The notes below the pieces were generated by a model that saw only the letters and a program-made list of their open reading frames with translations, did not search any database and was not told the origin of the DNA. Below are positions 15,753 through 23,445 of a stretch of DNA of 37,661 nt, in pieces. The stretch comes from a virus: IMG/VR virus record IMGVR_UViG_3300024520_000028, positions 1-37,661 of that record. One strand, written 5' to 3'. A program made the position numbers and the translations under genes. The first letter of the stretch is position 1. The number at the start of each line of letters is the position of its first letter.

Positions 15753-17587
15753 TATACTCCTAGTGGAGAACCGGGAATCTCTGAGGAGGGTGAACTTCCC
15801 AGGATTCCCGGTAATTCTCCTGGCAATGCTTCCTCTCCCCCCGGAGCAGGAAGTTGTATTGCCGTGAATACATTACTCGGATTCAAATTAAACTTCTTAA
15901 CTATACTCTTGATGAACTCTATGTTTATCTGTTGGCCCTGAAGCTGCAAAATAGCCGCTACGTTTGGCCCTGTCAAGAGAGTTAATAGCTCAACTAGCCT
16001 AACCCTCTCTGCTGCTGAATTAGGTCTTAGAGCGCTTGCAATATCTATTTTGATCTCATAGTCGAGTGTTAGAATATCTGTCAACGGGTTGTTCGTATTT
16101 CCATCAGCGTCTAGCTCAGACTGATACCAAGTAGGCTCTGGGCCACCTGTGATCTTAAAATATAACTCCTGATCCCAGAACTGTGCAATGATATCTTTTA
16201 CGGTATCTACCTGTTCCCCAATGAATAGTCTCACACCTTCTTGAATATCAACGATTCTATCTTGAAATCCTTGTTCTTGTATCTGTATCTCTGTAGCAAA
16301 CTCTTTCTTGCTACCCTGTCCTGCTCTTGATTCAGATACAGCCCATAGCTTTGATTTCTGCTGATCGAATAAAGCTAAGAGTTCTTTGTTCTCAGGTGAT
16401 ACACTTGTTGATGGTATTTCCCATATAGAATCCTTGCCTCCATTTACTGGTACAACCTCATTCACCATCTTGCTGTTTAAAGCTTCTATTGTCCCTTGGA
16501 CAACCTTATTATTATTGACTCCACGCTTTGGAATATTCCTTTCAGCAACTTCCATGATGTGTGATACATAGTTGTTTATATCATCCTGAACACCTTTATT
16601 GATCTTACCCATAGATTTAGGATAAAGTACACCATATTTATGTAATGTACCTATCTTTATATCGAATCCATTGGTTATATATGGTCTTATGAATCTATCG
16701 ATCTCATGTCTATCAAAGCTTGGTGCAATAACTATAGTTTCATATATACCACGTCTTTTCTTTATCTGTATCTCAAAAACTTCTATTGTCTTAGAGTTCT
16801 TATCATCTTGAAACTTTGAATGTGCTAAGCTAGAAGTTGGTGAAACCTTATCTTTGAACTCAGGATATTTAGCGTTAAACTCCTCAACTGTGTATCTAAT
16901 AATCTTAGGTTGGTATCTAAGGTCTTGCAATCTATTAGCTTTCCAGTCTAATGGGATATTGAATAAATCCCATCTACGGACAATAGTGCTTGTTCTAGCT
17001 TCGAGTCCTTCATCATGGTCTGGTAATTCCTTCTCAAGATTGGCTTCAGCTTCCTTCTCGTCTTTAGCCTTCTTTGTCCTACCTAGAATCTGTTTAATGA
17101 GTCCAGGCTTCTCTTTGCCGTCGTTCTCATCATCACCATCTTTAGACTCTAACCTGTGAACAACCTCAATACCTGAGTACCCACCGATAATCATATCAAA
17201 TAAACCAAGCTTGTTTTCAACCTGCATACCTAGTTTATCGTAAGCATAGTCTAAAGCACCTTTCATGGTAGGTTCATTCTGTACGACATCAACTTCATTC
17301 CCATTAAGAATAGCGGAAGGTTTGCTTGCATTAACCAAGATTTCTGGATTAGAGAAAAGTATCTGTGCAATCAGATTGTTTACATTCGGGAAATACTCAT
17401 TGATGATAGCCATCTTCTTTTCGTCATCATCTCCCTCTGCCTGGTTAACCTGGTCGCCTTCATAATACTTTATAAGCAATGGATAACTGTTTCGTATCAT
17501 AAGTTCTTTGCGCTGTCTCTCAACACAAGAATGAATCTCATTTATCCAAAACTTGACTTCACTTGGGCTTAATAGTCCCTCTGCCAT
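15752..17587 (-). CDS. Portal protein, 611 aa
   Basis: The dodecameric DNA-entry ring of the capsid. Support: the length (611 aa), the place between terminase and scaffold, and the sequence pattern. An N-terminal helical part has YPLLIKYYEGDQ and the NEYFPNVNNLIAQILFSNPEI segment of podovirus portals. A central part has FNIPLDWKANRLQDLRY and a wing with PSFDRHEIDRF. A long C-terminal helical domain has AERVRLVELLTLLTGPN, and there is a Pro/Gly-rich tail. Contacts would be the large terminase and the adaptor at 10515-11525. Coupled to the next gene at its stop. Confidence 0.85.
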   Translation of the reverse strand: MAEGLLSPSEVKFWINEIHSCVERQRKELMIRNSYPLLIKYYEGDQVNQAEGDDDEKKMAIINEYFPNVNNLIAQILFSNPEILVNASKPSAILNGNEVDVVQNEPTMKGALDYAYDKLGMQVENKLGLFDMIIGGYSGIEVVHRLESKDGDDENDGKEKPGLIKQILGRTKKAKDEKEAEANLEKELPDHDEGLEARTSTIVRRWDLFNIPLDWKANRLQDLRYQPKIIRYTVEEFNAKYPEFKDKVSPTSSLAHSKFQDDKNSKTIEVFEIQIKKRRGIYETIVIAPSFDRHEIDRFIRPYITNGFDIKIGTLHKYGVLYPKSMGKINKGVQDDINNYVSHIMEVAERNIPKRGVNNNKVVQGTIEALNSKMVNEVVPVNGGKDSIWEIPSTSVSPENKELLALFDQQKSKLWAVSESRAGQGSKKEFATEIQIQEQGFQDRIVDIQEGVRLFIGEQVDTVKDIIAQFWDQELYFKITGGPEPTWYQSELDADGNTNNPLTDILTLDYEIKIDIASALRPNSAAERVRLVELLTLLTGPNVAAILQLQGQQINIEFIKSIVKKFNLNPSNVFTAIQLPAPGGEEALPGELPGILGSSPSSEIPGSPLGV

Positions 17588-17589
17588 GC

Positions 17590-18072
17590 TTAAATTTCCT
17601 TATAGTTGATTTTCTTGTTCTTTAAGTATTTATCTACATTCTCAATACTAAGCGCACATACAAGTACAGGTATCTTTGTATAACCTAGCATTTCAGCACC
17701 CTGAGCACAGAATGATTCATCTACTGCCTTCTCTTTAAGCGTATCTAGTACAGGTACAGCCCACTTGTAGTTAGGGTCTTTGAACTTAAGCGTAATGTGA
17801 TGAAAGATTCTCTTACCTTCTGCGATCTCTGGATCAAACTTCTTATATAGTTTAGAGTCTACGAAGTCTTTAACATCCATCTCAACAATCTTACCTTTAA
17901 CGTTTCGTGATCCTTCGAGTACTGCGCTATAATCATTCTTTACAGTTTGTAAGTGTGGTTTGCAATTAGCTGAGATACCGCAAATTCTGGCTAAATCAAT
18001 CCTGAACACTTCACGCCAATCTTTGTTTTCTTTCTTGGCTATCTTCTTTGGTGCTTGTTTCTCTTTTGTCAT
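17590..18072 (-). CDS. Hypothetical protein between terminase and portal, 160 aa
   Basis: A Lys-rich N-terminus (MTKEKQAPKKIAKKENKDWR) is followed by an alpha/beta domain with HHITLKFKDPNYKW and a C-terminal KIPVLVCALSIENVDKYLK. No family or catalytic motif recognised. It lies 2 nt before the portal gene. Confidence 0.6.
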   Translation of the reverse strand: MTKEKQAPKKIAKKENKDWREVFRIDLARICGISANCKPHLQTVKNDYSAVLEGSRNVKGKIVEMDVKDFVDSKLYKKFDPEIAEGKRIFHHITLKFKDPNYKWAVPVLDTLKEKAVDESFCAQGAEMLGYTKIPVLVCALSIENVDKYLKNKKINYKEI

Positions 18073-18086
18073 GCTTTTACTCCTTT

Positions 18087-18425
18087 TTAGTGCATTGATT
18101 CTCTGAAAAGTAATGATTTATCATATTTAGCCCTTTCTCCTGCTTTTTTCCATCGTGCTGACATTTTCTCTAAGCCTTTTTCGTTAACGGTATATATCAT
18201 TGGTATTCGTATTGGTTTCTTCTTTTGTTTCATCAAGCTCATAAGCTCATTGTGTTTTCTAGGTATCTCTAAGTCTGCTTGCTCAAGTGCGTCTAGCGCT
18301 GGTTTTAATATCTTTTCAAAATCCACTTCTGTAACCTTATCATTACCAGTCCACTTAACCATATCTCCGTTTCTTATATAATTCACAGCTTTTGCATAAA
18401 TATATTTAATTCCATTATTCATCAA
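18087..18425 (-). CDS. Hypothetical protein, 112 aa
   Basis: Mostly helical with a basic centre (KQKKKPIRIPMIYTVNEKGL) and GDMVKWTGNDKVTEVDF near the start. No family recognised. It lies between the putative Acb2/Tad1-hairpin gene and the 160-aa gene. Confidence 0.6.
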   Translation of the reverse strand: MMNNGIKYIYAKAVNYIRNGDMVKWTGNDKVTEVDFEKILKPALDALEQADLEIPRKHNELMSLMKQKKKPIRIPMIYTVNEKGLEKMSARWKKAGERAKYDKSLLFRESMH

Positions 18426-18443
18426 ATGCCCCCATACCCCGGT

Positions 18444-18887
18444 TTAGTCGTTCTCTTTATGTTCTATATTTGTTCCTTCAACGCCCTGATCTGTTCTCTT
18501 TTGTGTTCGTTTGTTTAGCCACAATAGAGCTTCCTCTAGTTTCGTCAATGCCATTGCGTTATCTTTGCATCTGAACGAGCCTTTTTGGAAACCTTGAAGC
18601 CTGTCCATTACAATAACAATCAAATCTTCGTTGTGTATTCCATTGATGCCGTTTTCTTTTACTGGGCCTTTCTGGAAGCAAACATGCCCATACTCACAAC
18701 TGTCTTCGTCTGGATGCTTCTGCACCCGAATAACATAATGATGAGACGCATTTCCTTCGCCAGCCTCATCTAGCGCATATACTCCTGTATGTTTGCTTGT
18801 CCCGATGTTTATTTTTCTCGGAGCTGGTATTTGAGTTGACATAACATCGCCCTCTCTCGGTTTCATTTCTGCATTTGTTTCACTCAT
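18444..18887 (-). CDS. Phage protein with Acb2/Tad1-hairpin-like C-terminus, 147 aa (possible anti-defence sponge)
   Basis: ATG 18887 has GGAGGT seven bases upstream; the upstream ATG at 18926 lacks one. The sequence belongs to a widespread phage family pattern: HHYVI (49-53), then FQKGPVKENGINGIHNEDL (71-89), MDRLQGFQKG (94-103), and NAMALTKLEEALLWL (110-124) followed by KRTQKR...GVEGTN. The ALTKLEEALLW helix resembles the hairpin of Acb2 and Tad1, which bind the cyclic nucleotide signals of CBASS and Thoeris defence. That link is from memory of the family and is the weaker part; that it is a conserved phage family is firmer. Placement in the packaging operon is unusual for an early anti-defence gene. 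Confidence 0.55.
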   Translation of the reverse strand: MSETNAEMKPREGDVMSTQIPAPRKINIGTSKHTGVYALDEAGEGNASHHYVIRVQKHPDEDSCEYGHVCFQKGPVKENGINGIHNEDLIVIVMDRLQGFQKGSFRCKDNAMALTKLEEALLWLNKRTQKRTDQGVEGTNIEHKEND

Positions 18888-18931
18888 AACATTACCTCCG
18901 TTTTTGTCTGTGGGAGCTGGGAGCACCCGAT

Positions 18932-19033
18932 TTAATTCTTATCTTTAATACACTCATGCTTTATAGCTTTAAATAAAGCCCAATTTATCGTTACAAGAAA
19001 TATAGCGAAACTTATAGTTTTAATCCAGATCAC
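18932..19033 (-). CDS. Small single-span membrane peptide, 33 aa
   Basis: A GTG at 19033, overlapped by nothing, starts 1 nt after the terminase stop, with AGG seven bases upstream. It encodes VIWIKTISFAIFLVTINWAL then a charged tail ending KDKN. One transmembrane helix is clear. Too short for gene-finder support, so coding is likely but not certain. Confidence 0.45.
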   Translation of the reverse strand: MIWIKTISFAIFLVTINWALFKAIKHECIKDKN

Positions 19034-19034
19034 T

Positions 19035-20336
19035 TTAATCCCTTCCGTACTTAAACCCATCCTTCTTGGCCTGTCTAGCTAACCGTCTTCCCCATACTGA
19101 GGTTTCTGAGTATACTTTCTCTATATTTATATCTGCATCTTTCGGTCTTGACATAACCATGTATCTTAAACAATCAACCAAGTGATCATCTTTCTTATAA
19201 GGCTGTATCTTGCCCTGACCTCTGTAGCTGTCCTTCGGTTCAACATAATGATATCTTTCAAGTTCCCATTGTAAGTTCGTGCAGCTCTTAAATATCTTAA
19301 GCTTATTCTGCTTGAAATACTCACCTACTCTGTTTATACCTGCTTCAACATCGTTCTCTGCTGGATCGGCTTGTATACCTCTATCTGCGAACTCATTATA
19401 TAAACTGTAAAGCTTTCCTTCTTTCTCAATGTTCTTACTTGCTGAGGCTGGATCAATCACCCATTTAACCTTATCTTCTGCGATCTGGGGTGCAACCTCT
19501 GAAACTCTTACGTTCTTTTCATAGAACTCATTATATATATAAATAATTCCTTCTTCATCCACTGCACCCTTAAGTGCTGCCATTGTACCAGCTATAGCAG
19601 GATCAATAGCTCCAATCCTAGGGTATATCTTCTCTAAGTATCGAGGTTCAATGATATGGGCTTTTCCAAACTCAGGGTATATAAGACCAACAAAATCTTC
19701 AAAGCTGGCTTCATACTCTTGTCTGAAATATCTACCTGGCATTGTTCTTTCAGCTTCTTGTACTTCTTCAGTGTCTATATAGGGATTATCAACTGTTTTA
19801 AATCTCCAGGATTTCCAGTCATTATCGTTTCGCTGTCCTCTCATAAAGAGTTCAAAGAAACTATCCTTACCCTTAGGTGTACCAATGAATAAAGCATCGC
19901 CTTTAGTATCAGTAAGCATAGGTCTAAGTACCTCATGCCATACAGACCAGTTATCGTATATGCTTGCGAACTCATCAATAACAAGCTTATGTATTCCAAC
20001 ACCTCTTAGTGAATCTTCATTATCAGCACCTTTAAGTTCAAGGAAACTCCCTGTCTGCTGAAAGTATACACTTAGTTCAGATTCGTTATATTTAACTTGC
20101 ACCCCTTCAGGTATGAGTTTCTTTAAGAGCCGCCATGCGATTGTCTTGGCTTGTCTATAAGATGGTGCTACATACCACAGAGTGTGCCTATTCTGAGAAA
20201 GAGCATGTACCAACAAATCAATCAGAGCAAGATAAGTCTTACCAAATCTACGTCCCGCTACTAATACTCGGAATCTGCTCTTGTCCTGAAATACGATTCC
20301 CTGATTTGTGTGTAGGTGGAAGCTTGGTGTTATCAT
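19035..20336 (-). CDS. terL: Large terminase subunit (DNA-packaging ATPase/nuclease), 433 aa
   Basis: Docks on the portal and pumps DNA into the procapsid. ATPase motifs are complete: Walker A AGRRFGKT (27-34), Walker B KLVIDEF (117-123), coupling motif GTPKG (152-156). The nuclease domain has the expected acidic residues in IGAIDPA (Asp245), WVIDPASAS (Asp295) and DDHLVDCLRY (Asp383/384/388), as in RNase-H-fold terminases that cut concatemers. The 433-aa length is normal. The chosen ATG overlaps the small-terminase gene by 89 nt; the N-terminal sequence before Walker A looks conserved, so the overlap seems real. Confidence 0.93.
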   Translation of the reverse strand: MITPSFHLHTNQGIVFQDKSRFRVLVAGRRFGKTYLALIDLLVHALSQNRHTLWYVAPSYRQAKTIAWRLLKKLIPEGVQVKYNESELSVYFQQTGSFLELKGADNEDSLRGVGIHKLVIDEFASIYDNWSVWHEVLRPMLTDTKGDALFIGTPKGKDSFFELFMRGQRNDNDWKSWRFKTVDNPYIDTEEVQEAERTMPGRYFRQEYEASFEDFVGLIYPEFGKAHIIEPRYLEKIYPRIGAIDPAIAGTMAALKGAVDEEGIIYIYNEFYEKNVRVSEVAPQIAEDKVKWVIDPASASKNIEKEGKLYSLYNEFADRGIQADPAENDVEAGINRVGEYFKQNKLKIFKSCTNLQWELERYHYVEPKDSYRGQGKIQPYKKDDHLVDCLRYMVMSRPKDADINIEKVYSETSVWGRRLARQAKKDGFKYGRD

Positions 20337-20712
20337 TTATTTTCACATCAACTTTCGTATAGTGATTATGTACTGAGTTATCTATTAATGGTGTATCTCT
20401 CCATCCAGCAATATTCTTTAAAGTGAATATAACCATTGAAGGTACAAGCCCTCCTGTTGCAGCACCTTCGATAAGTATGGTGACAAATGTTTGCTTATAT
20501 ATTTTTAAGGCTTTGGAAAAGTATTCATTCTCAGTGAAATTCTTGTTAGCAGAAAAAACATCTACAGATAACATATGCTTAGTGGCAAACTTGTTTAAGA
20601 ATGGGAATGGTTCTTCATAGAGAAACTCAAGCAACTGATCAGCTAGTTTTTCAACAACTTCTTTAGTGTACTTAATTGGTCTGCCCATTTTCTTCTTTTT
20701 TTCTACTGCCAT
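20248..20712 (-). CDS. terS: Small terminase subunit, 154 aa
   Basis: Placed just before and overlapping terL. It begins MAVEKKKKMGRPIKYTKEVV, the basic GRPxKYT lead-in to a helix-turn-helix found in many phage small terminases and DNA-packaging proteins, followed by a helical core (FATKHMLSVDVFSANKNF, then KQTFVTILIEGAATGG). It should recognise the packaging site and control TerL. Its ATG shares a base with the previous gene's stop. Confidence 0.8.
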   Translation of the reverse strand: MAVEKKKKMGRPIKYTKEVVEKLADQLLEFLYEEPFPFLNKFATKHMLSVDVFSANKNFTENEYFSKALKIYKQTFVTILIEGAATGGLVPSMVIFTLKNIAGWRDTPLIDNSVHNHYTKVDVKINDNTKLPPTHKSGNRISGQEQIPSISSGT

Positions 20713-21305
20713 TACTCATCCTCAAGTTTATTCTGACAATGCTCAGCCATTTCTCGATAAGCCATATCATAACCATTAAGAATATAAATCTGTCGTGCTT
20801 GTTCAACTTTTGAACGTAGTTTTTCGTGAGCCTCTTTAAATCCTGCATCTCGACCTTGTTCAAAGCCTATACTGTATCCAGCTTGATAGCCTTTTTGATA
20901 CTGTTTCTTTTTCTTCTTCTTCTTGTGTTTTCTAGGTCTATCTATATAAACTTTTTCTTTGATTATTATGGGTTCGGCTTGAACCTCTTTTATGATAATA
21001 GTTTCTTTGGGGACTTCTCTTACTATAACTCGTTCAGTTGTTGTGTGTGTGGGTTGTGGGTTGTTTGATTGGGAACCATTTCCTAGTAGTGTATCGAATA
21101 AAGCGCCACCAACTATATTGACTCCGGCTCCTGCTGCTCCAGCGGCTAATGGGTTTTCTATTTGACTTCCTACAGCGCCAGCACCAAAACCAGTGATACC
21201 TTGTTTAAGTATTTCTTTAGTGCTAGAAAAAGATAGATTATGAGTGGAGAGTATGATTAGGGATGTAAAGATAACTACTTTGACTGTATTTGATCTTTTA
21301 ATCAT
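20712..21305 (-). CDS. Exported glycine-zipper protein, first gene of the late operon, 197 aa
   Basis: A signal peptide-like N-terminus (MIKRSNTVKVVIFTSLIILS, to about residue 28) precedes a glycine-zipper segment of alternating Gly/Ala (GITGFGAGAVGS, PLAAGAAGAGVNIVGG). A central strand block (VREVPKETIIIKEVQAEPII) follows, then a Lys-run and repeats of Tyr/Phe-x-x-Gly (YQAGYSIGFEQGRDAGF), and a helical end. Glycine zippers pack in membranes; a secreted or membrane-associated role is likely, function unknown. No ribosome site precedes the ATG, and the predicted transcript would start only about 2 nt before it, so leaderless translation is possible. Confidence 0.7.
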   Translation of the reverse strand: MIKRSNTVKVVIFTSLIILSTHNLSFSSTKEILKQGITGFGAGAVGSQIENPLAAGAAGAGVNIVGGALFDTLLGNGSQSNNPQPTHTTTERVIVREVPKETIIIKEVQAEPIIIKEKVYIDRPRKHKKKKKKKQYQKGYQAGYSIGFEQGRDAGFKEAHEKLRSKVEQARQIYILNGYDMAYREMAEHCQNKLEDE

Positions 21306-21350
21306 ATACTACATGTTTACAGTCAATTTATGTATTTGTCAAGTAGTTAT
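21271..21350. repeat. Inverted repeat around the late promoter and first late start codon
   Basis: ATAACTACTTTGAC (21271-21284) is the complement of GTCAAGTAGTTAT (21338-21350) apart from one missing T. The arms bracket the -10, start site and ATG of the 197-aa gene; the outer arm covers the -35. An inner 9-bp pair TACAGTCAA/TTGACTGTA (21318-21326 and 21280-21288) lies in the same place. It may be an operator pair or an RNA hairpin. Confidence 0.5.
21314..21342 (-). promoter_or_regulatory. Predicted late promoter
   Basis: Minus strand: TTGACA (21342-21337), a 17-bp gap, then TAAACA (21319-21314). The -35 is perfect, the -10 is weak (3 of 6), which suits a promoter needing an activator or altered polymerase. 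It lies between the last early gene and the first late gene. A second TTGACT overlaps the gap. The start would be near 21307, 2 nt before ATG 21305. Confidence 0.5.
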
Positions 21351-21368
21351 TTTAATAAAGTTTATCTT

Positions 21369-21521
21369 TTAAGTAAATTTAATATTATCCTCTCTCCACC
21401 TTCGAGATACCTCAATACGTCTTTTATCTATACATTTCTTCTTACCACACGTTACCTGGTCGTATCTTTTTGCTATATAGGGTTTATCACATTGTTTGCA
21501 GGTATACTTTTCACCTTTCAT
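21369..21521 (-). CDS. Small zinc-finger protein, 50 aa, last gene of the early operon
   Basis: ATG 21521 is coupled to the stop of the 157-aa gene (ATGA); an ATG at 21530 is the alternative. MKGEKYTCKQCDKPYIAKRY, then VTCGKKKC and a basic helix, gives a C-x2-C...C-x4-C zinc-binding pattern common in small phage DNA-binding proteins. A 60-bp gap with the late promoter follows. Confidence 0.65.
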   Translation of the reverse strand: MKGEKYTCKQCDKPYIAKRYDQVTCGKKKCIDKRRIEVSRRWREDNIKFT

Positions 21522-21991
21522 TTTATCCATGCTTCACCATCCCATATTTTGTTATATTTTTCTTTCATTACAAAGGCTAACCAGAGTTGTTCCATTGACC
21601 ACCTAGCTCGTGTTGTTAAAATCCTACCAAAATATTTGCTTTTTTGAACGTCTCGGTTTTTTGTTTCACATTCAATGAACTTACTAAAAATTTGAGTTAA
21701 ATATAAGGCAGTATATTGTTGAGTCCCCTTTGGGTTAAGCATATCCTGCAACTGGTCTTGTCTTGGTAGCCAAGTTTCAGGATAATAGACTTCTGAACAA
21801 CAACCACAACCACTATCATAAAAATTATTATCAAACCCTCCCACAACACCAAACTTACTCCATTCTTTCTTTTTAGGCACAAAAAAATCTCCATCTATCC
21901 ATTTTTCTCGGTGATATTGTGAAAATTCTCGTAATTTCTGTATCTCCACCGCCTTCTCACACATCTTAATATATTCTTCTGATTTATCCAC
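21518..21991 (-). CDS. Hypothetical protein, 157 aa
   Basis: Begins MDKSEEYIKMCEKAVEIQKL and contains a Gly-Cys-Gly-Cys-Cys cluster (DSGCGCCSEVYYPETWLPRQ), a helix-rich middle, and RILTTRARWSMEQLWLAFVM near the end. Trp/Tyr-rich and possibly metal-binding. No family recognised. It overlaps the zinc-finger gene by 4 nt and lies 2 nt after the 160-aa gene. Confidence 0.6.
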   Translation of the reverse strand: MDKSEEYIKMCEKAVEIQKLREFSQYHREKWIDGDFFVPKKKEWSKFGVVGGFDNNFYDSGCGCCSEVYYPETWLPRQDQLQDMLNPKGTQQYTALYLTQIFSKFIECETKNRDVQKSKYFGRILTTRARWSMEQLWLAFVMKEKYNKIWDGEAWIK

Positions 21992-21993
21992 TC

Positions 21994-22476
21994 TTACCTC
22001 CCTTTCTCCAATATTTTAATAAGTTCTTCCTTCGTTCCAAAATCTATTATGTTCTTCCTCCAGCAGCATTCAGGATGCTTAAAGAAATGAACTTTTCTAT
22101 GGTTTGCTAGGTGCAGAGCAACTTCACCAGCCGGAAGCACAACGACAATATCAGCTTCAAGTCCAGGTTCTAACCCTGAATCGGGAGTTGCCATACCTTT
22201 GACTATTGTAAGCTTGCCACTTATTTGCATATGTCCCATTTTGATTAATATATCTTCTGGATAGTTTTCATATACGTTTTTCTCTTTAAGAAGGCGAAAC
22301 CAGCGCCAATGCTTACCATGTTTAAGCGGTCTTTTTGCTTTGCGCCACTTGGTTTTTATTGTAAGGTGTGCATCGTTTTCATCTATCCAAGTCAAAAGCG
22401 TCCTGACGAAAGGATATATTATTTCGGGAGGGTTCTGCTTACATGTCATGTTATCGTAATATGCAACTTCAATCAT
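21994..22476 (-). CDS. Hypothetical protein, 160 aa, next to the CMP-sugar synthetase
   Basis: Coupled to the cytidylyltransferase (overlap 22473-22476). It begins MIEVAYYDNMTCKQNPPEII; the middle is basic and Trp-rich (KAKRPLKHGKHWRWFRLLKE), and the end contains LEADIVVVLPAGEVALHLAN. No motif recognised. The coupling hints at a shared pathway but is not evidence of one. Confidence 0.6.
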   Translation of the reverse strand: MIEVAYYDNMTCKQNPPEIIYPFVRTLLTWIDENDAHLTIKTKWRKAKRPLKHGKHWRWFRLLKEKNVYENYPEDILIKMGHMQISGKLTIVKGMATPDSGLEPGLEADIVVVLPAGEVALHLANHRKVHFFKHPECCWRKNIIDFGTKEELIKILEKGR

Positions 22477-23174
22477 TTGTCTCTATACCTCAATTCTGAT
22501 TCAGCTTGTCTGAAATCTTCCATTGTATCAATATCAATGCCTTGATGTACTTCAAGTTCAAACATATCAAAACCTTTGCCGTAAAATGTTTTCTGTTTCA
22601 TAAATTCATCCCTATCGGCGATCCAAATAGCTCCTGAAGGACAGTAATTAGGCTGTAAATCTTGTGATCTTTTCTTATATGCCTTTGGGTTTACTTTTAT
22701 AGCCCTCCCTATTCTTGGATGAACCTTTAAGGCCCAATGAGGATTTAACCAGTTGTATTTAACTACAGATATTAAGAACTTGTTATCTCTGTGCATAAAG
22801 GCTTGATACATCCTGAATATATCAAAAGACGTTCTACAAGGACAGTTTGCACCAAGCTTAATAATGATATCGTATTTATAGTGCTTTAGGCGTTCCATGC
22901 GCTGGACTGCATTAACAACAGCTACATTAACATCGGTTTCATCATCATTGTCCTCTGTTCTATAGAAATGGTGCTCTATACCATGATCTTTTTTGACCAT
23001 ACGAGCAATATCAGGACTATCAGTATAAACCAAGATATCAGTATAAAGCTTGAATTTCTTCGCAGCTTCAACCGTCCAAACAATCATAGGTTTGTTATGA
23101 ATCATCTTAATGTTTTTGTTTTTAATCCGCTTACTTCCAGATCGTGCTGGTATAACTATCAATGTTTTATCCAT
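22473..23174 (-). CDS. CMP-nonulosonate (sialic/pseudaminic acid) cytidylyltransferase-like enzyme, 233 aa
   Basis: Family enzymes join CTP to a nine-carbon acid sugar to make the CMP-sugar used by surface glycosyltransferases. The nucleotide-binding motif is clear: IPARSGSKRIKNKNIK (8-23), with the KxxxxKN lysines. KPMIVWTVEAAK, VYTDSPDIARMVKKDHG, and a C-terminal DIDTMEDFRQAESEL follow in the family order. The 233-aa length is normal. NeuA and PseF cannot be told apart here. It should act in the cytosol with the host's glycan pathway. Phage copies can serve to modify receptors or virion proteins; the O-antigen-polymerase-like gene at 9353-10513 may be a partner. Confidence 0.8.
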   Translation of the reverse strand: MDKTLIVIPARSGSKRIKNKNIKMIHNKPMIVWTVEAAKKFKLYTDILVYTDSPDIARMVKKDHGIEHHFYRTEDNDDETDVNVAVVNAVQRMERLKHYKYDIIIKLGANCPCRTSFDIFRMYQAFMHRDNKFLISVVKYNWLNPHWALKVHPRIGRAIKVNPKAYKKRSQDLQPNYCPSGAIWIADRDEFMKQKTFYGKGFDMFELEVHQGIDIDTMEDFRQAESELRYRDK

Positions 23175-23187
23175 GTTCTCCTTTCGA

Positions 23188-23445
23188 TTACCAGAGATTG
23201 TAATGTTTCCAAATAATGTTTAAGGCATATATAAACCCAGTTCCTACAATGCAGAACAATATAGCAAAACCTATAAACAGTATTAAATGCACATATTTAT
23301 TACTTCGTTTTGTATCCATATGTGCTCTTGGCAACCTTCCATTAATAAACCAAAAAAGCCTATCTTCATAAATAATGCTATATTGCAACAGTTTAAGTAT
23401 GAAACATATACAAATTACATAGAAACTACACTCAGATAGATTCAT
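23188..23445 (-). CDS. Two-span membrane protein, 85 aa
   Basis: Two hydrophobic helices: FYVICICFILKLLQYSII near the start and LILFIGFAILFCIVGTGFIY towards the end, joined by a basic loop. ATG 23445 is coupled to the stop of the coiled-coil gene. No family recognised; a holin-like shape, but in the early operon. Confidence 0.6.
   Translation of the reverse strand: MNLSECSFYVICICFILKLLQYSIIYEDRLFWFINGRLPRAHMDTKRSNKYVHLILFIGFAILFCIVGTGFIYALNIIWKHYNLW

Noticed and set aside
20672-20863. 63-aa frame across the terS start
   Set aside because: Overlaps two well-supported genes in another frame with no independent support.
21697-21894. 65-aa frame inside the 157-aa gene
   Set aside because: Fully contained in the other frame and lacks a ribosome site.
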